Assembly (NCBI GenBank): GCA_947460065.1
Contig: CANHGF010000118.1
Location: forward strand, 1-7,431
DNA: 7,431 bases
From: Comamonadaceae bacterium
GTDB taxonomy: Bacteria; Pseudomonadota; Gammaproteobacteria; Burkholderiales; Burkholderiaceae_C
Direction: 5' to 3'
Part shown: one piece after another, positions 1 through 5,941 of the stretch
Layout: the number at the start of each line of letters is the position of its first letter
How positions within the stretch are numbered: position 1 is the stretch's first letter
The notes under the pieces: model-generated
What the model saw: the letters and a program-made list of their open reading frames with translations, nothing else
Told to the model about the DNA's origin: nothing
Database searches by the model: none
Position numbers and translations under genes: made by a program

Positions 1-560
1 AGGGGCAGCAGCGCCACGATGTCGGCGCCTCTGAACCATTGGCGCGCCACGCCGCCATGCGGCGCTGTGCTGCGCAATCGTGCGGCCAGCGCCTTGTGCG
101 CATAGGGGCGTTGGTCCCAGCCGATGCCCAGTTCGCGCCGGCTGCTGCTGTCGCGGCCTTCACAGATCACGGTCAAGGCCGCTGCAGCGCTTTGCCCAGG
201 CTCGAGTCGGCTGACCTGCGGCGCAAAATGCAAGGCTTGCTCCAGCAGGCTCTCCAGGGTGCTGGAGGGCACCAGCCAGGCCAGCTCGCCGGCCGCGTCA
301 AAGCTCAGGTGCCCGCCCTCGTCGCCCCAAACCTGCATGGCGCTGACTGCTGTGAGATCGCTGTCCTGGGGCCAGACCCGCAGCGGCTCAAGCAGCGCGC
401 GCGAGGCCTGGTTGAGCGCATAGGCGCGCACATCGGCCTGCGGCGAAGCCGGCCGCAGCGGCGCGATCGCTACCTTCAGCCGCTCGCGCGCCAGCAGCAA
501 AGCCAGGCTGCGGCCGACAATGCCGTCGCCACGGATGCAGACATCAAAACGCAGGGTCAT
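1..560 (-). CDS. UbiH/COQ6-like FAD-dependent monooxygenase, N-terminal part (C-terminus off left edge)
   Basis: Reading leftward from the ATG at 560-558, the frame stays open for 186 codons to the window edge. Family features seen: an N-terminal FAD-binding Rossmann motif GDGIVG (residues 11-16) after a hydrophobic beta strand; the DxRxYALN motif at residues 43-50, typical of UbiH/UbiF/VisC/COQ6 hydroxylases; a degenerate 'DG' motif CEGRDSSSR (133-141), with Glu where Asp is usual; and a visible end in VALLP, matching the family's substrate-domain strand. Such enzymes are NAD(P)H- and O2-dependent aromatic hydroxylases, often in ubiquinone synthesis. The specific substrate cannot be read here, so no symbol is given. 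The stretch between about residue 105 and the DG motif is roughly 30 residues shorter than in typical UbiH proteins. There is no Shine-Dalgarno sequence before the start. The gene is divergent from the MOSC gene. Family assignment is confident; role is not. Confidence 0.88.
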   Translation of the reverse strand, partial: MTLRFDVCIRGDGIVGRSLALLLARERLKVAIAPLRPASPQADVRAYALNQASRALLEPLRVWPQDSDLTAVSAMQVWGDEGGHLSFDAAGELAWLVPSSTLESLLEQALHFAPQVSRLEPGQSAAAALTVICEGRDSSSRRELGIGWDQRPYAHKALAARLRSTAPHGGVARQWFRGADIVALLP

Positions 561-571
561 GGCGCATTGTA
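560..571 (-). promoter_or_regulatory. Candidate -10 element for the UbiH-like gene, possible leaderless start
   Basis: On the minus strand TACAAT (571 to 566) differs by one base from the TATAAT consensus. It ends five bases before the ATG at 560, so transcription would begin at or next to the start codon. No convincing -35 box lies 16-18 bp upstream. The call rests on one hexamer and the lack of a ribosome binding site, so it is tentative. Confidence 0.3.
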
Positions 572-618
572 GAAAGCCGGTGAAAATCATGCCCCTGGCC
601 TTACCAAAAGACACATTC

Positions 619-1491
619 ATGAGCGCACACACTCAATTCGCACAGGCTGTCATCTCGCAGCTGATGATTTACCCGATCAAGTCTTGCGCTCCCGTGGTGC
701 TCAAGCAGGCGCAGCTGACCGATCAAGGCCTGGACCTGGACCGCAGCTGGATGGTGGTGGACGAGCAGGGCCAGTTCATCTCGCAGCGCGAGCAGCCGCG
801 GCTGGCCTTGGTGCAGCCGCAGCTGCGCCTGTCGGACCTGGTGCTGCGCGCCCCGGGCATGTTGCCTTTGCACCTGACGCTCGAGGGCGTGGAGTCGGCG
901 ATGAAAGTCTGGCTTTGGGACGAGGCCATTGAGGCCTGGGACATGGGGCCGATAGCGGCTCAGTGGTTCAGTGACTTCCTGGGTCGGCCGGTGCGCCTGG
1001 TGCGCTTTGACCCGCAATTCGAGCGGCCCTCCGACCGCCGCTGGACCGGCGGGCAAACCGCCTTGAACACGTTCACCGACGGATTTCCACTGCTCCTGAT
1101 CAGCCAGCCTTCGCTCGACGGGCTCAATCAGCGACTGATTGCGGCCGGGCAGGCGCCGGTGGACATCGGCCGCTTTCGGCCCAACATCGTGCTTTCGGCC
1201 GGCGAGGCCGGCACCTGGCAGGCGCACGACGAAGACCGGACTCAGGAACTGGTCATCAGCACTGCCACCGGCTTGATCCGGCTCAAGCCGGTCAAGCCCT
1301 GCAGCCGCTGCCAGATGGTTGATGTCGATCCCCAGACCGGCGCGCCTGGCCAGCCCGTGCTGCGCACACTGGCCGGCTATCGCCGCGACAGTCGGCTCGA
1401 TGGTGCGGTCAGCTTCGGCATGAACCTCATCGTGCTCGAAGGGCTGGATCACAGCCTGGAAGTTGGTCAGGCGGTGTTAGCGCACGGGTGA
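619..1491 (+). CDS. MOSC-domain protein (YcbX/mARC type, molybdenum-cofactor-binding, probable reductase component)
   Basis: The protein has 290 residues from the ATG at 619. It shows the two-part plan of the YcbX/mARC family: an N-terminal MOSC beta-barrel domain (about residues 11-105, with the opening motif YPIKSC and DRSW at 41-44), then the MOSC domain. Recognisable conserved blocks are a TFTDGFPLLLIS strand (161-172), RFRPNIVL (195-202) and PCSRCxxxxVDPxTG (227-241). That last block supplies the cysteine expected to ligate molybdenum. Relatives reduce N-hydroxylated compounds with electrons from a separate redox partner; the physiological substrate is unknown. There is no C-terminal 2Fe-2S domain, which E. 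coli YcbX carries and which explains its greater length, so a partner would be needed. The frame is open back to 520, but that start would overlap the divergent gene. ATG 589 is the main alternative. Neither start has a clear ribosome binding site. Confidence 0.9.
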   Translation: MSAHTQFAQAVISQLMIYPIKSCAPVVLKQAQLTDQGLDLDRSWMVVDEQGQFISQREQPRLALVQPQLRLSDLVLRAPGMLPLHLTLEGVESAMKVWLWDEAIEAWDMGPIAAQWFSDFLGRPVRLVRFDPQFERPSDRRWTGGQTALNTFTDGFPLLLISQPSLDGLNQRLIAAGQAPVDIGRFRPNIVLSAGEAGTWQAHDEDRTQELVISTATGLIRLKPVKPCSRCQMVDVDPQTGAPGQPVLRTLAGYRRDSRLDGAVSFGMNLIVLEGLDHSLEVGQAVLAHG

Positions 1492-1510
1492 GTCGGCCCG
1501 GGCCGACTCA
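1489..1510. terminator. 22-bp perfect palindrome between convergent genes, candidate bidirectional terminator
   Basis: The arm TGAGTCGGCCC (1489-1499) is followed directly by its exact reverse complement (1500-1510). In RNA from either strand it would fold as a 9-bp stem with a CCGG loop. The first TGA is the MOSC stop codon, and the mirrored one (1510-1508) is the MFS stop codon. No T-tract follows on either side, so it is not a textbook intrinsic terminator. It could act as a weak terminator or a 3'-end stabiliser for both messages. Confidence 0.6.
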
Positions 1511-2719
1511 TGCCAGCCCCTGGCTGGCGCGCCGCTGGCGCAACTGCCACCTCACCGTCGCACCGATGCCCGCCATCATGGCGGCTGCGCCACTGAGCAC
1601 CACGCTAGCGCTCCAGTGCTCCATCAGTGCTGTAGCCAGTAGCACACCCACGCCCTGGCCGAAGAACAAGGCGGTGGCAAACATCGACACGCCCAGTCCA
1701 CGTGCATGAGGCGCCATTTGCGTGGCCAGGGTTTGCAGCGTGTTGTGCAGCATGAAAAAAGCAAATCCACCCCAGATCATGAATGCCGCGGTCAGTAGCC
1801 ACCAGGGGCTCCAGGCCAGGGTCAGCAGAGCCAAGGCCATGCCCAGACCGCCACTGATGGCCAGCCCGCTCTCCCCTAGGCGCGGCACCAGGCGCTTGGC
1901 CTGGCTCATGTAAGCCATGCCCCCGAGGCCCATCAGGGCCACGATGGCGCCGGCCGATGACAGCGCCAAGCCATGGCGTTGGTGCAGGTGCGAGGCGGCA
2001 ATAGCCATGCTGCCAAAGCCCGCCGCGCCCTGGCAAAGCGAAAAGCCCAGGATCTTGCGCACCCAGGTATCGCGCAACAGATGCCGGGTTTGATTGAGCA
2101 TGCTCGTCTGCGGCCCGCCTTGGGCCGGCCCATCGCCCGGCCCCTGAGCGCTGCGGCGGTAGTTCAGCAAGAGCGCACCGACCAGCAGGAACACCACCGT
2201 CATCAGCACAAAAGCCCAGCGCCAGCCCAGGGTGTCGGTGAACAGGCCGCCCAGTACCTGGCCGCTGAACACCCCCAGGGTAGTGCCCAGGCCAACCTGC
2301 GCCAGCGTCTCCTGCCGCTTTTCGTAGGGCACCGCATCGCCGGCCCAGGCCAGTGAAAGGGGAATGATGGCCGCCGCAAAGGCTGCCGCCAGCACCCGGG
2401 CCAGCACCAGAGCTTGCAGGCTGCCGGCCAAGGCTGCCAGCGCGCTGCCCAAGCCGCAGCCCAAGGTGGCGTAGCTGAGCACCCGTAGCTTGCCGTAGCG
2501 GTCACCCAGGCTGCCAAAGAGCAGCTGCGTCAGGCCGTAGGCCAGCGCAAACAGCGAGACCACCTGCGCGGCTGCCGCCAGGGTGCTGTCAAACTGACGC
2601 GCCAGCTCCGGCAACATCGCGTCGCAGATGCGCTGGCTGGCCATGCTGGCAAAGCAGGCCAGAGACAGCAGCAGCACTGTGCGCCGCGTGCTGGGCGCAA
2701 GCGCCTGCGGCGCGCTCAT
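1508..2719 (-). CDS. Major facilitator superfamily transporter (12-TM type)
   Basis: The protein has 403 residues, the usual length of a 12-helix MFS permease, with hydrophobic segments spread over the whole length and a longer polar loop in the middle (after the LLNYRR stretch). The loop-2/3 signature motif A is present as GSLGDRYGKLRVL (residues about 69-81). Further MFS hallmarks are the arginine-containing helix 4 (LVLARVLAAA) and the glycine-rich helix 5 (GTTLGVFSGQVLGG). It acts as a secondary carrier in the inner membrane; substrate and direction cannot be read from sequence. Its ATG overlaps the stop of the upstream Bug receptor gene by four bases (ATGA), so it is probably translated by coupling from one message. 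It ends in the palindrome shared with the MOSC gene. Similar proteins are often annotated as drug or sugar efflux carriers, but co-transcription with a binding protein makes carboxylate transport equally possible. Confidence 0.9.
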   Translation of the reverse strand: MSAPQALAPSTRRTVLLLSLACFASMASQRICDAMLPELARQFDSTLAAAAQVVSLFALAYGLTQLLFGSLGDRYGKLRVLSYATLGCGLGSALAALAGSLQALVLARVLAAAFAAAIIPLSLAWAGDAVPYEKRQETLAQVGLGTTLGVFSGQVLGGLFTDTLGWRWAFVLMTVVFLLVGALLLNYRRSAQGPGDGPAQGGPQTSMLNQTRHLLRDTWVRKILGFSLCQGAAGFGSMAIAASHLHQRHGLALSSAGAIVALMGLGGMAYMSQAKRLVPRLGESGLAISGGLGMALALLTLAWSPWWLLTAAFMIWGGFAFFMLHNTLQTLATQMAPHARGLGVSMFATALFFGQGVGVLLATALMEHWSASVVLSGAAAMMAGIGATVRWQLRQRRASQGLA

Positions 2720-3699
2720 TCGACCCGGCTGCCTGAATATCGGATGGGCCCGGCCCGGGTTTGCAACTCCTGCCGTATGTGGCGTGCCAGCTCCTGTCCG
2801 TTGCCGCCGACCAGGTCATAGCCCTTGCCGTCGATTTCGCGTTCCTTGAAGCCGGGGTCGCGCAAGGTGGCTGCCACGTCGCGTTCCATGCGCTGCAGCG
2901 CTGCTGGCGGCGTGGCAATCGGCGCAAACAGGCCGACCCAGACATTGGCATCGACCTCTGCGTAGCCCAGCTCGCCCACGGTGGGTACATCCGGGAAGGC
3001 CGGGTGCCGCGTCTTGCCGCCGTAGGCCAGGGCCTTGATACGCTTGCTCTGCAGATGTGGCCGTGCCGAAGGAATACCGGCCCAGGTCAGGGCGATCTCG
3101 CCGCTGACGACCGCGCTGACCGCCTGCGGAATGCCGCGGTAGGGGATGTGCACGATGAACACCCCGGCTTTTTGCTTGAGCATCTCGGTGGCCAGCTGGG
3201 GCTGGCTGCCGGCGCCATAGGAGGCGTAGGAGAGTTGGCCGGGCTGCTTGCGCGCCATCGCGATCAGCTCTGGCAGCGTGCTGGCTGGCAGTGCGGCGGT
3301 GGCGACGAAGAGTTGGCTGAAGGAGACCATGCGCGAGACCGGCGCAAAGTCGCGCTCGAAGTCATAGGGCAGTCGGGTGTACAGATGCGGGTTGATGGTG
3401 AAGGTGGCATCGGTGGTCAGCAGCAAGGTATGGCCGTCACTGGCCCGGGCCACCAGCTCGGTGCCTACCAGCGTGTTGGCCCCAGGCCGGTTGTCCACCG
3501 TCACTGGCTGCTGCCAGCGCTCTTGCAGCTTTTGCGCCAGTGCCCGGGCCAGAATGTCGACGCCGCCGCCGGCCGGGTACGGTACGATCAGCCGCACCGG
3601 CCGGCTTGGCCATTCGGGGCTTTGGGCCCAGGCCAGTCCGAGGCTGCTGAGCAGCCCCAGCACCAAAGTCAGCGTCCGCACCACTGCGCGATATGTCAT
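2716..3699 (-). CDS. Bug family tripartite tricarboxylate transporter (TTT) substrate-binding protein, receptor 1
   Basis: The protein has 327 residues with a clear signal peptide: hydrophobic core at about residues 9-22, likely cleavage after AWA at residue 25. The mature part opens with the Bug signature VRLIVPYPAGGGVDILAR (35-52), whose glycine loop and Asp48 lie at the ligand pocket. Further family landmarks are NRPGA (70-74), the SDGHTLLL strand, HIPYRG, and a C-terminal half ending in the SGSRVE tail common in this family. Bug proteins are periplasmic receptors, mostly for carboxylates, and usually feed TctA/TctB carriers. None is encoded in the window, so this is an orphan receptor here. 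The start is supported by GGAGA eight bases upstream. The stop overlaps the start of an MFS gene, suggesting an operon with that transporter. The ligand is unknown. Confidence 0.93.
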   Translation of the reverse strand: MTYRAVVRTLTLVLGLLSSLGLAWAQSPEWPSRPVRLIVPYPAGGGVDILARALAQKLQERWQQPVTVDNRPGANTLVGTELVARASDGHTLLLTTDATFTINPHLYTRLPYDFERDFAPVSRMVSFSQLFVATAALPASTLPELIAMARKQPGQLSYASYGAGSQPQLATEMLKQKAGVFIVHIPYRGIPQAVSAVVSGEIALTWAGIPSARPHLQSKRIKALAYGGKTRHPAFPDVPTVGELGYAEVDANVWVGLFAPIATPPAALQRMERDVAATLRDPGFKEREIDGKGYDLVGGNGQELARHIRQELQTRAGPIRYSGSRVE

Positions 3700-3707
3700 T
3701 GAAATTG

Positions 3708-3712
3708 TCTCC
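3708..3712 (-). promoter_or_regulatory. Shine-Dalgarno site of Bug receptor 1
   Basis: GGAGA on the minus strand (3712 to 3708) sits eight bases before the ATG at 3699. It is the clearest ribosome binding site in the window and fixes that start. It lies inside the open frame that extends the divergent hydrolase upstream, which argues against the hydrolase starting as early as 3693. Confidence 0.7.
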
Positions 3713-3738
3713 AGTCACAAGCCCCAGCGGCCTCGCGC

Positions 3739-3744
3739 ATTCTA
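3739..3744 (-). promoter_or_regulatory. Candidate -10 element for the Bug receptor 1 - MFS operon
   Basis: TAGAAT on the minus strand (3744 to 3739) is one base off the -10 consensus. It would give a leader of about 30 bases that includes the good ribosome binding site. No matching -35 box is seen at 16-18 bp, so an activator would be needed or the match is chance. Confidence 0.25.
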
Positions 3745-3767
3745 GGCAGGACAAGGAATCGGAGCCG

Positions 3768-4667
3768 GTGCGGGGGCATGGGCATGAGTATGAGCTTACA
3801 GCGGCCGACCCTGGCTCCTGGCCCGCGCTGCCGCCCTTGCGGCTGGCGCGCATTGCGCAGCTGGCACAGCCGCGCTACTTGGGCGACCGCTGGTCCTATC
3901 TCGAAAGCGGTCCGAAGGACGCCCCCTGCATCGTCATGCTGCACGGCATCGGTGCGCATGCCGACTATTTCCGCTTTCAGCTGGCAGCTCTGTCTGCCCG
4001 CTGGCGGGTGATCGCCTGGAATGCGCCTGGCTACGGCCTTAGTGATGACTTGCGCTGCGAGCAGCCGCAGGCCGCTGACTATGCGCAGGCGCTGGCTGAT
4101 TTTCTCGAGGCCCTGCAGATCCAGACCTGCCTGCTGGCCGGCCATTCTTTTGGATCGGCAGTCGCCCAGGCTTTTGCGATCGCGCAGCCTGGGCGGGTGC
4201 GCGGCCTGCTCCTCAGCGGTGCCGGTATCGGACAGCGTGAGCTGTCGGCGCAGCGGCGCCAGGCCTATGAAGATCGCATTGCCCGCATCCGTCTGGGCGC
4301 CTACCAGTACGGTGACCGCGGCGTCGATCACCTGGTGGGCCGGCAAGCGCCGGCGGCCTTGCGGGTGTGGCTGACCGAGGTGGCGCGCGGCCTGCACCGA
4401 CGCGGCCTGGAAAACGCTGCCGCCTTTCGCCTGTCTTCCTTTTGCAGTCTGGACCATCTGCAGCATCTGAGCATGCCGCTCTTGATGGTGCAGGGCCAAG
4501 AAGACAGCATCAATCCGCGCCAGGAAAACGCCGACCTGCTGCTGGCCGCTTTGCCTCAAGCCAGGCTGGAGCTGTGGCCGGGCGTGGGCCACCTGGCCGA
4601 AGTGGAGGTGCCTGAGCGCTTCAACCAGACCCTGGCCGGCTTTGCGCAGGGGCTGGCTGGGGCTTGA
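3768..4667 (+). CDS. Alpha/beta-hydrolase fold serine hydrolase
   Basis: With the GTG start at 3768 the protein has 299 residues. It carries the complete alpha/beta-hydrolase set: the oxyanion-hole HG in MLHGIG (residues 57-62), the NAPGYGLSD loop typical of MhpC/BphD-like and epoxide-hydrolase-like members (85-93), the nucleophile elbow GHSFG with Ser127 (125-129), the acid in QGQEDS (Asp246), and the catalytic His in GVGHLAE (His275). No signal peptide is seen, so it is probably cytoplasmic. It would hydrolyse an ester, lactone or C-C bond; the substrate is not readable. The frame is open back to an ATG at 3693, but that start lies inside the divergent receptor gene and its extra 25 residues look non-conserved. 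GTG 3768 has AGGA ten bases upstream. It sits between two Bug receptor genes, which suggests a catabolic role for an imported acid or ester. Confidence 0.88.
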   Translation: MRGHGHEYELTAADPGSWPALPPLRLARIAQLAQPRYLGDRWSYLESGPKDAPCIVMLHGIGAHADYFRFQLAALSARWRVIAWNAPGYGLSDDLRCEQPQAADYAQALADFLEALQIQTCLLAGHSFGSAVAQAFAIAQPGRVRGLLLSGAGIGQRELSAQRRQAYEDRIARIRLGAYQYGDRGVDHLVGRQAPAALRVWLTEVARGLHRRGLENAAAFRLSSFCSLDHLQHLSMPLLMVQGQEDSINPRQENADLLLAALPQARLELWPGVGHLAEVEVPERFNQTLAGFAQGLAGA

Positions 4668-4680
4668 GCGGTGCGCCAGC

Positions 4681-4699
4681 GCTGACTGCTTCAGTCGGC
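4681..4699. terminator. Stem-loop between hydrolase and Bug receptor 2, candidate bidirectional terminator
   Basis: GCTGACTG (4681-4688) and CAGTCGGC (4692-4699) pair as an 8-bp stem with one U-G wobble and a CTT loop. The gap between the convergent genes is only 23 bp, and the receptor's stop codon (4693-4691) falls within the hairpin. No T-tract follows on either strand, so termination strength is uncertain. Confidence 0.45.
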
Positions 4700-5647
4700 C
4701 TTGATATTGCGCGTCTCGATGACCCGCTTCCAGCGCGCAAACTCGGCCGCCTGATAGGCGCTGAACTGCTCGGGAGTGCTGGCCACGATCTCGAAGCCCA
4801 ATTCCAGCAACTTGGGCCGGATCTGCGGATCATTGAGGCTGGCGGCAATGGCCGCGTGCAGCCGGTTCTTGAGCTCGGTCGGCAGTCCCTTGGGGCCGGC
4901 GATGGCCTGCCAGGAATAGACATTGGCGTCTTTGATGCCGGCTTCTTCCAGCGAGGGCACCTGGGGCAGCAGCGGCGAGCGCTTGGCGCTGGTGATGGCC
5001 AGGGCCCGCAATTTACCGGCCTGGATCTGCGGCATGGCGGTGTTGATGTTCATGAAGGACGAATCGACCTGATTGCCCAGCAGGTCGTTCATCACCGGCC
5101 CGCCGCCCTTGTAGGGCACATGGATGCCGCTGGTACCGGTTTGCAGCCAGAACAACTCGGCCGTCAGGTGGTCGCTGCTGCCGTTGCCCGAGGAGGCAAA
5201 GGTCATCTTGTTGGGATTGGCCTTGCTGAAGGCCAGAACATCGGCCAGCGACTTGTGCGGCGATGCGGCCGGCACCACCAGCACATTGGGGGCCTGCACC
5301 GCCACCGAGATGTAGTCGAGCTCCTTGAGCGCGTCATAGGGCGCCTTGATCAGGTGCGGAGCAATCACGAAGGGGCCCAGTGAGGACACCAGCAGGGTCT
5401 GGCCGTCGGCCGGCGAACGGACCACCTGGCCCGTGCCTATGGTGCCTGTCGCGCCAGCGCGGTTATCCACCACAAAGCGCCCGCCCAGGCGTTCCTGCAG
5501 CTTGGGCGCCAGGGTGCGGGCAATCAGGTCGGTCGAGCCGCCGGGCGGGAAGGGCACGACCAGGGTGACCGGTTTGTTGGCATCGGGCCAGGCCTGGGCC
5601 GAGCCCAGGCTGAAGGTGGCGAGAAGCAAAAATAGCCAGTTTTTCAT
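4691..5647 (-). CDS. Bug family tripartite tricarboxylate transporter (TTT) substrate-binding protein, receptor 2
   Basis: The protein has 318 residues from the ATG at 5647, with a short signal peptide (MKNW, then a leucine-rich core) and probable cleavage after AQA at residue 19. The mature protein shows the Bug signature [18 protein letters not shown] (27-44) with Asp40, then [29 protein letters not shown] and LRALAITS. The C-terminus is the canonical [20 protein letters not shown]. It is a periplasmic receptor, probably for a carboxylated ligand, without TctA/TctB partners in the window. It is clearly a paralogue of receptor 1 but diverged through most of its length, so different ligands are likely. 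A TTG three codons upstream (5656) extends the frame, but ATG 5647 gives the standard signal peptide. No Shine-Dalgarno sequence is evident. It appears monocistronic, diverging from the barrel gene and converging on the hydrolase. Confidence 0.92.
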   Translation of the reverse strand: MKNWLFLLLATFSLGSAQAWPDANKPVTLVVPFPPGGSTDLIARTLAPKLQERLGGRFVVDNRAGATGTIGTGQVVRSPADGQTLLVSSLGPFVIAPHLIKAPYDALKELDYISVAVQAPNVLVVPAASPHKSLADVLAFSKANPNKMTFASSGNGSSDHLTAELFWLQTGTSGIHVPYKGGGPVMNDLLGNQVDSSFMNINTAMPQIQAGKLRALAITSAKRSPLLPQVPSLEEAGIKDANVYSWQAIAGPKGLPTELKNRLHAAIAASLNDPQIRPKLLELGFEIVASTPEQFSAYQAAEFARWKRVIETRNIKAD

Positions 5648-5941
5648 CGGGTTCAAGCTGTGGGGTTTGTGAGGGTTTGATGCTGCAAGATCATGCGGGC
5701 CGCAGCCTGCGGTAGCCAGCCCTCATCCTAGATCGGTCCTGGCTGTTTGTGGCTACTGGTTCTCACCAATGTCGCGCTTGCTGCATGATTAAAGACAGTT
5801 TGAGGCTAAAGTGGGGGATGGGCGTGTGCATTGATCTGCCGACAGGCTGGCCATTGAGGCTCACCCGGGCCCGGCCCTAACGCCTAACCACCGCCTAACC
5901 ACCGCCTACCTACCGGCGACTCTCCCACGATTCATCCCCTA
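5648..5941. other. 294-bp divergent intergenic region
   Basis: No credible gene lies here. It separates the divergent receptor 2 and barrel genes and so should contain both promoters, but I find no good -35/-10 pair on either strand. It holds a weak 7-bp inverted repeat (GTAGCCA at 5712-5718, complement at 5749-5755), a 10-bp palindrome CCGGGCCCGG (5865-5874), an AT-richer patch (about 5787-5812), and the 11-bp tandem repeats listed separately. Confidence 0.6.
5881..5913. repeat. Three tandem 11-bp repeats, unit CGCCTAACCAC
   Basis: Two exact copies of CGCCTAACCAC (5881-5891, 5892-5902) are followed by a third, CGCCTACCTAC (5903-5913), with two mismatches. The preceding GCCCTAA resembles a degenerate partial copy. 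The array ends 28 bp before the barrel gene's ATG. The period is close to one helical turn, so all copies face the same side of the DNA, as binding sites for a regulator often do. It could also be a slippage product without function. Confidence 0.75.

Noticed and set aside
601..1452. 283-codon open frame on the minus strand opposite the MOSC gene
   Set aside because: Its product is rich in Arg, His, Gln and Ala without any family motif, while the plus frame has clear MOSC motifs. It is a GC-driven shadow.
2761..3702. 313-codon plus-strand open frame opposite Bug receptor 1
   Set aside because: Low-complexity Gly/Gln/His-rich product; the minus frame carries a signal peptide, the Bug signature and a good ribosome binding site.
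3696..4592. 298-codon minus-strand open frame opposite the hydrolase
   Set aside because: No recognisable motif, while the opposite frame has the full catalytic triad.
4664..5383. 239-codon plus-strand open frame opposite Bug receptor 2
   Set aside because: Gly/His/Gln-rich antisense product without motifs; mirror of a well-supported Bug gene.
5712..5755. Inverted repeat GTAGCCA ... TGGCTAC as an operator
   Set aside because: Only seven bases with 30 bp between the arms; expected by chance in a region of this size.
5778..5812. Sigma-70 promoter for the barrel gene starting with TTGCTG or TTGAGG
   Set aside because: No -10-like hexamer occurs at 16-18 bp from either candidate.
5881..5913. 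CRISPR array
   Set aside because: The units are 11 bp and directly adjacent, with no spacers.
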